Made by a program: the position numbers and the translations under genes. The notes under the pieces are model-generated. The model was not told the DNA's origin. It ran no database searches and worked only from the letters and a program-made list of their open reading frames with translations. Shown piece by piece: positions 57,333 through 64,000 of a stretch of 64,000 nt of DNA; positions within the stretch are counted from its first letter, which is position 1; each line of letters starts with the position of its first letter. The DNA is from Colwellia sp. RSH04 (GTDB lineage: Bacteria > Pseudomonadota > Gammaproteobacteria > Enterobacterales > Alteromonadaceae). Location of the stretch: positions 62,001 to 126,000 of the forward strand of contig NZ_QXIO01000007.1 of the NCBI RefSeq assembly GCF_003545765.1. The letters run 5' to 3'.

Positions 57333-58118
57333 TTATTTATGATGTTTAAGTTGAAAGTTTTGGCTCATCATTAGCTTCTTGGTTACTTTATGCTTTGGAT
57401 TTTTCATAACCGATAACGTTTCTCCACGCTCGACCACTTCACCTTGTGACATCACCATGACTTGATCACTAAAATGTCTAACTATACCTAAATTATGCGA
57501 AATTAAGATATAAGCCAACCCCATCTGTTGTTGTAAATCGAGTAATAAATTAATCATTTGTGATCGAAGCGAGGGATCTAAAGCTGCTAGAGCCTCATCT
57601 AGGATGATAACTTGTGGTTGTAATATAATTGCTCGTGCTAGCGAGATTCGCTGTTTTTGACCGCCTGAGAACATATGAGGATAAAAGTTCATATGATCAC
57701 CAAGCAAACCTACTTTTTGTAAGGTCTGGCGAATTAATTGCCTTCTCTGGCTCTCATTTAAATTAGTGTTTAGTTTAAGAGGCTCATCAAGTAATTGTAA
57801 TATGGTTAAACTAGGGTTTAGTGTTGTTCCAGAATCTTGAAAAATCATTCGTATATGCTGACAACGCTGCTTTAATTGTTGCTTATGCAATAGTTGCCCA
57901 TTTAGAAAAATCTTACCATTACTAGGTGACTCTGCGCCGACAAGGATTTTTGCTAAGGTAGATTTTCCAGAGCCTGTTTCACCTACAATAGCTAAAGTTT
58001 TCTTAGATTCAATTGAAAACGATAGTGGTGCGAGGGCGATAAACTCTTTTTTTTGAAACCAATTTCTTTTTAGCTTAAAGCTTTTTGTAATACCTTCTAC
58101 GGCCAATAATTCACTCAT
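57333..58118 (-). CDS. sapF: Peptide ABC transporter ATP-binding protein SapF
   Basis: About 261 residues from the ATG at 58118, which overlaps the sapD stop by one base (TAATG); the frame continues upstream inside sapD. It is an ABC ATPase of the oligopeptide type with Walker A GETGSGKSTLAKIL near 48, signature SGGQKQRISLARAI near 158 and Walker B VIILDEALAALDPSL near 178. It pairs with SapD to energise import of peptides through SapBC. Sap systems protect against antimicrobial peptides in some pathogens, and in E. coli act on putrescine export; the role here is not shown. Confidence 0.94.
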   Translation of the reverse strand: MSELLAVEGITKSFKLKRNWFQKKEFIALAPLSFSIESKKTLAIVGETGSGKSTLAKILVGAESPSNGKIFLNGQLLHKQQLKQRCQHIRMIFQDSGTTLNPSLTILQLLDEPLKLNTNLNESQRRQLIRQTLQKVGLLGDHMNFYPHMFSGGQKQRISLARAIILQPQVIILDEALAALDPSLRSQMINLLLDLQQQMGLAYILISHNLGIVRHFSDQVMVMSQGEVVERGETLSVMKNPKHKVTKKLMMSQNFQLKHHK

Positions 58119-59107
58119 TAATAGGTGTCCTTTAATGAAAAGTGACAACTCACTTTATGACCATGATAATTTTGTACTTTAGGCGCTTCAACACAAGCTC
58201 TTTGTGCTCTTGGACATCTAGGACCAAGTCTACAACCTATGGGCAGGTGCTGTAGAATGGGGATGCTTCCAGGTAGAGTCATCAAACGAGATTTGCTCGG
58301 TAATTGTAAGTTAGCCTTTGGGCTACTATCGACGAGTGCTCGAGTGTAAGGGTGTAAAGGCTTGTTAAAAATTTGCTCGGTAGTGCCTGCTTCCACAAAT
58401 TGACCACTGTACATAACCGTAATGGTATTAGTCCAATGGGTAATATTCTCAAGATCATGACTTATCAAGAGAATAGACATGTTTTTAAGTTGATTTAAAC
58501 TGGCAAGCAGCCTAAAGATTTGCCCTTGGTTTGTACTCTCCATCGCTGCGGTTGGCTCATCAGCAATAAGCAAAACAGGCCGACTTGCTAGGGCAATGGC
58601 TATCATTACACGTTGGCATATTGCTTCAGTTAATTGATGAGGGTAACTTCGAATACACTGAATATGCTTTTTAATTCCTACTTTGTGCAATAAACGAATA
58701 ACAGCTTCTTTGCGTTGTTGTTGTTTTTGCCAAAAAAAACCTGACAGTTGTTTACTATCAATAGCTTCAGCTAGCTGCTCTCCTATGGTTGTTGTAGGAT
58801 CTAAGCTAGCCATAGGCTCTTGGAAAATCATCGCAATATCACGACATAGTATGCTTTTTCGCTCTTCGATATCTAATCTAAGTAAATCTATTCCACGCCA
58901 ATGAAACCTGTCTGCATGGACATGCCATTTGTCATCGAGTACTCCAATAATTGCTTGTGCAAGTAGCGACTTGCCTGAGCCTGACTCACCAACAAGTCCC
59001 CTTACTTCACCTTCTTTCATTGATAAACTAACGCGATCAACGGCAAGGATGTTTTGATTTTTTGTTTTAAGTTCTATAGAAAGATTACGAATATCGAGTA
59101 AATTCAT
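58118..59107 (-). CDS. sapD: Peptide ABC transporter ATP-binding protein SapD
   Basis: A 329-residue ABC ATPase of the OppD/DppD type. Walker A is [15 protein letters not shown] near 39, Walker B is [15 protein letters not shown] near 183, and the signature region is degenerate: [14 protein letters not shown] replaces the usual SGG, as in other SapD proteins. The C-terminal oligopeptide-type extension has [19 protein letters not shown], whose cysteines could hold a metal or Fe-S cluster. Start overlaps the sapC stop (TAATG). It forms the ATPase pair with SapF. Confidence 0.95.
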   Translation of the reverse strand: MNLLDIRNLSIELKTKNQNILAVDRVSLSMKEGEVRGLVGESGSGKSLLAQAIIGVLDDKWHVHADRFHWRGIDLLRLDIEERKSILCRDIAMIFQEPMASLDPTTTIGEQLAEAIDSKQLSGFFWQKQQQRKEAVIRLLHKVGIKKHIQCIRSYPHQLTEAICQRVMIAIALASRPVLLIADEPTAAMESTNQGQIFRLLASLNQLKNMSILLISHDLENITHWTNTITVMYSGQFVEAGTTEQIFNKPLHPYTRALVDSSPKANLQLPSKSRLMTLPGSIPILQHLPIGCRLGPRCPRAQRACVEAPKVQNYHGHKVSCHFSLKDTY

Positions 59108-60000
59108 TAGCTTTCCTTACGAAGTTTTAAAGCATGTCGTATACCTTCACCAACTAAGTTAGTGGCAACTACAGCAAAAAGAATACTTAAACCGGGTAAA
59201 TAAACCGTCCACGGTGCAATATAGAACCTCTCGAGTCCATTCGCTAATATAGCCCCCCATTCGGGTAAGGGGATTTGTGCACCCAACCCCAGAAAACCAA
59301 GGGTGGCAATATCAAGAATAGCGGCTGATTGTGCTAAAGTCGCTTGACTCATTAAACGTTCAACGATATTTGGAAATACAGAGTAATATAAAACCCTAAA
59401 AGAACTTGCGCCATCTAAGCGCGATGCAAGTACATAATCTTTGCGAAATTCTTCTTTCACTGCATAGCGAGTAATATGTATAAACTGAGGAATCAATACC
59501 ATAACAATGGCCCAAACCGTATTGCTAATACCTGGACCTAATATGGCAACAATGACTATCGCGAGTAAAAGTGAAGGAATAGATAAGATCACATCAAGAA
59601 AGTGATTCAAAAAGCTAGACTTTACACCTTTAGTTAGTGCTGAAAGTGAACCGATAATTACACCAATAATTAAAGAGATTATTACTACAACAAAACTCAA
59701 ACCAAATGTGAGAGATGCACCGTACATTAACCTTGACAGCATGTCTCTGCCAAGTTCATCGGTACCAAGTAAAAAACTAACATTACCATTGTCATGCCAT
59801 GCAGGAGGAAGTAAAACCATATCTAAATGGCCTTCTACTGGAGAATAAGGCGCTAGGAAAGGAGCAAATACTGCTAGAAGTATTAGGAAAATAAAACAAA
59901 CAAAGCCTATCATCGCTGTAGGGGTTTTGCGAAAAATTAGCCATAGCTGCATGAAGGGGGAAGGAAAGACTTCTTCTTGGTAGATTTTTTCACGAGCCAT
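59107..60000 (-). CDS. sapC: Peptide ABC transporter permease SapC
   Basis: About 297 residues. The ATG at 60000 follows AGGAAA and overlaps the sapB end by 11 bases. It is a DppC/OppC-type permease with an N-terminal helix (MIGFVCFIFLILLAVFAPFL) and the conserved LLGTDELGRDMLSRLMYGA motif near 78-96. Five more helices follow, with the cytoplasmic EAA-like loop around RLDGASSFRVLYYSVFPNI near 195. It forms the membrane channel with SapB. Confidence 0.95.
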   Translation of the reverse strand: MAREKIYQEEVFPSPFMQLWLIFRKTPTAMIGFVCFIFLILLAVFAPFLAPYSPVEGHLDMVLLPPAWHDNGNVSFLLGTDELGRDMLSRLMYGASLTFGLSFVVVIISLIIGVIIGSLSALTKGVKSSFLNHFLDVILSIPSLLLAIVIVAILGPGISNTVWAIVMVLIPQFIHITRYAVKEEFRKDYVLASRLDGASSFRVLYYSVFPNIVERLMSQATLAQSAAILDIATLGFLGLGAQIPLPEWGAILANGLERFYIAPWTVYLPGLSILFAVVATNLVGEGIRHALKLRKES

Positions 60001-61018
60001 GTTTATTTCCTCGTGCAAGTGGGTTAAGTGCAGCGTAAATAAAATCAGTCAATATATGTACGATAAAAATAAAACAAGATAAAACTAATAAGCCACTTTG
60101 TATTGCCGTGTAATCTCTTTGATAAATACTTTCGATAAGCCATCGTCCAATACCAGGCCAACTAAAGATAACTTCGGTAACCATTGCTATAGTTACCAAA
60201 TTGGCAAACTGTAACCCTACGTGGCGTATTATTTTAATCAGTGCATTGCGTAGTGCATGCCTAAATATTATTTGCTTAAAACTCAAACCTTTTGCTTTTA
60301 CAGCCTTAATATAGCTAGTTTCAAGCACCTCTATCATCGATGCTCTGGCTAAGCGTATGAAAATGGTTGCTGGTGCCAGTGCCACTACACACGCTGGGAG
60401 AATAATATGAGTGGTAGCATCTTGAAAAGCTTGCCACTTATCAGGACTATCACTTAATAAGATGTCAAAAAACAGAACTCCCGTGATGATATCTATTTCA
60501 AATAATAAACTAATCCTACCGGCAGAGGGTAACCAGCCAAGACCAATAGAGAAGAATAGAATTGCTAATAAACCAAGCCAAAAAACTGGAATGGAATAAC
60601 CAAACATTGCGACCGATAAAATAATATTATCACTAGTTTTATTGTGTTTAATTGCGGCAATAAATCCTAGTGGTATACCGATAAACATAGCAATTAACAA
60701 GGCCACTAAACTGAGTTCTATAGTGGCAGGTAATAAAATCATAATTTCATTGAGAACAGGAGATTGGCTAGACATGGATAAGCCCAAGTCACCTTGAATG
60801 ATATGTTCAATATACGCCCAGTATTGCCAAAGAATATTATCTTGCATGTGATAGTTTTCATTCAGTAATGCAAGCTGTTCTTCGCTTGAGTTTAATTGTC
60901 CTGATAGATTAATAACAGGATCACCGGGAAATAGGTAACTTAAACTAAATGATATAAGGGTTAATACCAACATGGTAAAAATGAACAGGTTAAGTCGTCT
61001 TAAGGTAAAAATAAACAT
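59990..61018 (-). CDS. sapB: Peptide ABC transporter permease SapB
   Basis: About 342 residues. The ATG at 61018 begins one base after the sapA stop and gives FIFTLRRLNLFIFTMLVLTL, a DppB-type N-terminus with LSYLFPGDPVINLSG near 30. The permease fold is complete, with the EAA-like loop ASMIEVLETSYIKAVKAKGL near 220 and EVIFSWPGIGRWLIESIY near 277. Integral to the inner membrane, it pairs with SapC. It is longer than typical DppB because of an extra loop (LLFEIDIITGVLFFDILLSD), as seen in SapB proteins. Confidence 0.95.
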   Translation of the reverse strand: MFIFTLRRLNLFIFTMLVLTLISFSLSYLFPGDPVINLSGQLNSSEEQLALLNENYHMQDNILWQYWAYIEHIIQGDLGLSMSSQSPVLNEIMILLPATIELSLVALLIAMFIGIPLGFIAAIKHNKTSDNIILSVAMFGYSIPVFWLGLLAILFFSIGLGWLPSAGRISLLFEIDIITGVLFFDILLSDSPDKWQAFQDATTHIILPACVVALAPATIFIRLARASMIEVLETSYIKAVKAKGLSFKQIIFRHALRNALIKIIRHVGLQFANLVTIAMVTEVIFSWPGIGRWLIESIYQRDYTAIQSGLLVLSCFIFIVHILTDFIYAALNPLARGNKHGS

Positions 61019-61019
61019 C

Positions 61020-62690
61020 TTAGTGTTTTGCCTCGACATCAAGCTTATCGCTAGGTATTTTATCTTTAGTGGTATCGTCAGTCGGTGCGATGCTTTCTTT
61101 ATAGACTTGATAAAAACTCACGCCACCAAAGTCTGCGAGTATTTTACCTTTTACACCGCTATCTCGTGCTTGAAAACGTTTAGAGTGAGCAATAGGTAAT
61201 AAAGGTAACTCATCATTAATAATTGTCATGGCTTTAGCGTAATACTGTTTTCTTTTTGAAATATTTTTCGTATGCAAAGCTTGCTGTAATAATTCGTCGT
61301 AGTCTTTATTACACCAAAAGGTTCTATTATTACCTGTTTCTGTCGCTGAGCAACTTAGCATTGGACTAAAAAAATTATCAGGATCAGGGTGGTCTGCATA
61401 CCAACCTAGCAAGAAAGATTGATGCTCGCCCTGTGCTAACTTTCTTAGAAACGTTGTCCATTCATAACTAATAATATTTACAGTAATACCGATTTCTTTT
61501 AAATCGGCTTGTATTAATTTCGCCATTGTTAATGCATTAGGGTTATACGAGCGTTGCACAGGCATTGCCCAAATATCCATAGTAAATCCTTGTGCAAATC
61601 CCGCAACTTCTAGTAAAGCTTTAGCTTGAATAGGATTGTATTCTTGCGCTTGAATAGTATCATCATACGCCCATGACGATTTAGGAATGATAGAGTTAGC
61701 TATTTCAGCTTGCCCTTGATATACCGTATTAATTAATGCTTGTTTATTAATTGCTAAACTTACGGCTAGCCTAACTAACTTGTTATCAAACGGTGCTTTT
61801 TTAGTATTAAAACCAAAATAGCCAATATTTAACGCAGTCACTGAATCGAGTTCAAGATCTGCTCTTTCTTTAATCTTGCCATGAGCGATAGGGTAGCTAC
61901 TTACATCACATTCTTTTGCCAATAGCTTAGTTAAACGACTTGTTTTACTAGGAGATATATCATAAACGAGTTGTTCTATTTTTGCTTTAGGTTGCCAATA
62001 GTTATCATGTCGGTAATATCGTATAAAAGAGCCAATTTGATATTCCTTTAATTTGAATGGTCCTGTGCCAATCGGTAGTAAATCTATTTCATTTTCTTTG
62101 TTGTTAAAGCTTAATTGTTGTGCATATTCTTGAGAAAGAATAATGGCAAAATCGGTCGCTAAATTAGCAAGAAAAGAACTGTCAGCGTATTTTAATTGAA
62201 ACCTAACAGTGTATTCATTAATTTTCTCAATTTTTTCAACAAGATTTTCGAATTCAACACTTTGAAAAAATGGGTAATTTCCACCTGATACTTGATGGTA
62301 AGGATGTTCTTTGTCAATGATACGATTAAAGCTAAATATAACATCATCAGCATTAAGGTTTCTGCTTGGGGTGAAGTAATCTGTGTGATGAAATGAAACG
62401 TCTTGTCTGAGATAGAAGGTTATTTTTTTACCATCTTTAGTGACGTGCCAAGACTTAGCTATTGCAGGTGTGAGTGTGTTTTCTTTTCCTTTATAAGCAA
62501 TGAGTCGATCATAAAGTTGTTGAGATGTTGCATCAATGGTTGTACCTGAAGTAACTAACTGAGGGTTAAACGATTCAGGGGAGCCTTCGGAGCAATAAAT
62601 AATACTCCGTTGCGTTAAAGATAATTTATTACTCTCACCGCATGCGCTTAACAATAAAGACAATGCTACCAGTGATGAAAGTTTAAACAT
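61020..62690 (-). CDS. sapA: Peptide-binding lipoprotein SapA
   Basis: About 556 residues from the ATG at 62690, which gives a compact lipoprotein signal FKLSSLVALSLLLSAC with Cys17 as the lipidation site; upstream in-frame starts lie inside pspF or its stop region. The mature protein is a class 5 solute-binding protein of the DppA/OppA family: IIYCSEGSPESFNPQLV, then SWHVTKDGKKITFYLRQDVS near 95 and FLLGWYADHPDPDNFFSPM near 425. It captures peptides in the periplasm for SapBCDF. It lies 28 bases after pspF on the same strand. Confidence 0.93.
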   Translation of the reverse strand: MFKLSSLVALSLLLSACGESNKLSLTQRSIIYCSEGSPESFNPQLVTSGTTIDATSQQLYDRLIAYKGKENTLTPAIAKSWHVTKDGKKITFYLRQDVSFHHTDYFTPSRNLNADDVIFSFNRIIDKEHPYHQVSGGNYPFFQSVEFENLVEKIEKINEYTVRFQLKYADSSFLANLATDFAIILSQEYAQQLSFNNKENEIDLLPIGTGPFKLKEYQIGSFIRYYRHDNYWQPKAKIEQLVYDISPSKTSRLTKLLAKECDVSSYPIAHGKIKERADLELDSVTALNIGYFGFNTKKAPFDNKLVRLAVSLAINKQALINTVYQGQAEIANSIIPKSSWAYDDTIQAQEYNPIQAKALLEVAGFAQGFTMDIWAMPVQRSYNPNALTMAKLIQADLKEIGITVNIISYEWTTFLRKLAQGEHQSFLLGWYADHPDPDNFFSPMLSCSATETGNNRTFWCNKDYDELLQQALHTKNISKRKQYYAKAMTIINDELPLLPIAHSKRFQARDSGVKGKILADFGGVSFYQVYKESIAPTDDTTKDKIPSDKLDVEAKH

Positions 62691-62718
62691 ACCATCTATA
62701 ATTAAGGTAGCAATTTTA

Positions 62719-63855
62719 TTACGCTTCATCAGAGACATTACCATCAAGTAAATTATATTTTTTCAAATAACCTCGAAGCTGATGATAAGTTAACTCTAGC
62801 GCATCAGCGGTTTTTTTCTGATTATACTGACAATGAGCTAATGCACTTTGAATTAGGTCAATTTCATAATTTTGTGATAGTGATTTTAATGATTGAGGGA
62901 ATGACTGTTCACTTACTGAAACGTTCGTTAATTGGGAAGTTGTCACTGAAGGTGTGTTTTCTTCAGTACTACCTTTTTTTTGGTGAATGTCGCTACTTTC
63001 ACTTTTCGATACGTTGCTATCTTGTGCGAGCTCATTAACTCTGTCATGAGTTTTAATGCGCTGACTTGGTCTATAAGGTGATTCAAATGGATCTATAACC
63101 AACTCATGTACTGGTAAGTGTGGGTTGTTACATCGATAAACACTGCGTTCTACGACATTTTTTAATTCACGAATATTACCAGGCCAATGATAATCAAGCA
63201 TGCTACACCTTGCTTTTTCAGTGAAACCACTGAACAGTTCAAACTCTAACTCTCTTGCCATATTTATGGCAAAATGTTCTGCAAGCATAATAATATCTTC
63301 CACACGCTCTCTTAAAGGCGGAAGAGTAATCACATCAAAAGCTAACCTGTCTAATAGATCAGCTCTAAATTGACCCGTGGCGGCTAAGGTCGGTAAGTCT
63401 TCATTTGTAGCGGCAACTAAGCGCACGTCAGTGTTGATGGTTCGTGAACCACCTACGCGCTCGAACTCACCATATTCAACAACACGAAGTAGTTTTTCTT
63501 GAATAAGGCCAGAGGTGTTAGCTATTTCATCTAGAAATAAAGTGCCTTTATCGGCACGCTCAAAACGACCTTCATGCCTTTTGCTTGCACCGGTGAATGC
63601 GCCGCTGTCATAACCAAATAATTCGGTTTCTAGTAGGTTTTCATTTAATGCCGCACAATTTAACTTTAGATAGCTTTGTTCCCAACGTTTTGACAAATAA
63701 TGTAATCGCGCTGCAACTAACTCTTTACCTGTTCCTCTTTCGCCAATAATAAGAACGGGTTTACTTAATGGTGCTATTTGCGATATTTGTTCTAAAACTT
63801 CAAGAAAACTATTAGATTGGCCGAGAAGATTGTCTTGTTGATTAAATCGAGCCAT
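62719..63855 (-). CDS. pspF: Phage shock protein operon activator PspF
   Basis: About 378 residues (E. coli 325) from the ATG at 63855, six bases after an AGG site. It is a sigma-54 activator with no N-terminal receiver domain. The AAA+ domain has Walker A GERGTGKELVAARL near 38, the GAFTGA sigma-54 contact loop in YDSGAFTGASKRHEGRF near 83 and Walker B GTLFLDEIA near 105. A Ser/Thr-rich linker of about 70 residues, longer than in E. coli, leads to a Fis-type helix-turn-helix (QKKTADALELTYHQLRGYLK). It activates psp genes under membrane stress. Those genes would lie to the right, outside the window. Confidence 0.93.
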   Translation of the reverse strand: MARFNQQDNLLGQSNSFLEVLEQISQIAPLSKPVLIIGERGTGKELVAARLHYLSKRWEQSYLKLNCAALNENLLETELFGYDSGAFTGASKRHEGRFERADKGTLFLDEIANTSGLIQEKLLRVVEYGEFERVGGSRTINTDVRLVAATNEDLPTLAATGQFRADLLDRLAFDVITLPPLRERVEDIIMLAEHFAINMARELEFELFSGFTEKARCSMLDYHWPGNIRELKNVVERSVYRCNNPHLPVHELVIDPFESPYRPSQRIKTHDRVNELAQDSNVSKSESSDIHQKKGSTEENTPSVTTSQLTNVSVSEQSFPQSLKSLSQNYEIDLIQSALAHCQYNQKKTADALELTYHQLRGYLKKYNLLDGNVSDEA

Positions 63856-63980
63856 ATTCAACCTATAAATTGGTTTTTTTCACTAACAAATAGTGTATTT
63901 CATTAATGCTTCGGATTAAAGTGTTTTTGATTAAATAAAATAAACCATATAAAAACAAGTGGTTATGGATGTTTTTAAAG

Positions 63981-63996
63981 TTGGCGTAAAATGTGA
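63981..63996 (+). promoter_or_regulatory. Possible sigma-54 promoter for psp genes
   Basis: TTGGCGTAAAATGTGA has the GG of a sigma-54 -24 element followed ten bases later by GA in place of the usual GC. It points away from pspF towards where pspA is expected. The match is imperfect and cut off by the window edge. Confidence 0.35.
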
Positions 63997-64000
63997 ATAA

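Overview
The window is an AT-rich chromosomal segment of a marine gammaproteobacterium of the order Alteromonadales, most like the Colwelliaceae (Colwellia/Thalassotalea type). That placement is an inference from gene order, protein character and the tmRNA tag ANDDTFALAA; no search was run. Nearly all of it is conserved housekeeping DNA. I found no prophage, integron, CRISPR array or defence island. Non-core material is limited to one MITE-like element, one large nested palindrome, a repeat-rich fimV and a few uncharacterised small genes.

Layout. 1-4.1 kb: the end of a type IV pilus cluster (pilY1, cut by the left edge, then pilE and a small TapY2-like secreted protein). 4.3-14.8 kb: the trans-translation and protein-quality block ssrA, psiE-like, smpB, divergent ratA-ratB, bamE, recN, nadK, then grpE, dnaK, dnaJ, in the same order as the E. 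coli smpB-grpE region. 14.9-16.1 kb: an orphan secreted protein and an Lrp/AsnC regulator. 16.3-22.2 kb: a six-gene Mrp Na+/H+ antiporter operon with fused A and B subunits. 22.4-29.3 kb: epmC, a second NAD-kinase-like protein, yfcL, a MITE, a secreted PilJ-N protein, mnmC and fabB. 29.5-41.5 kb: pdxB-asd, fimV, truA-accD-folC-dedD-cvpA-purF. 41.6-47.5 kb: a Yip1 protein, an orphan small protein, miaE, ppiB-lpxH, cysS and folD. 47.8-48.2 kb: four tRNA genes (Pro-Arg-His-Pro). 48.6-57.3 kb: tig, clpP, clpX, lon, hupB, ppiD. 57.3-63.9 kb: pspF followed by sapABCDF on the minus strand, with a possible sigma-54 site at the right edge.

How the parts fit. Much of the window serves protein quality control: stalled ribosomes are rescued by tmRNA-SmpB and the tag directs products to ClpXP; GrpE-DnaK-DnaJ, trigger factor, Lon, ClpXP, PpiB and PpiD fold or degrade proteins. 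Three of these genes (grpE, dnaK, lon) carry very similar sigma-32-type heat-shock promoters, each with a 13-base spacer. The Mrp antiporter suits a salty habitat. The pilus genes, the polar hub protein FimV and the PilJ-N protein suggest surface motility or adhesion.

Regulatory signals read directly include a LexA box in front of recN that is also the centre of a terminator-like hairpin, a FabR-like palindrome in front of fabB, a strong stable-RNA promoter before the tRNAs, and many intrinsic terminators. I did not find a convincing new multi-gene system. The best leads are the recN LexA box/hairpin, the nested palindrome between dnaK and dnaJ, the secreted double PilJ-N protein, and the pilE-linked small secreted protein.
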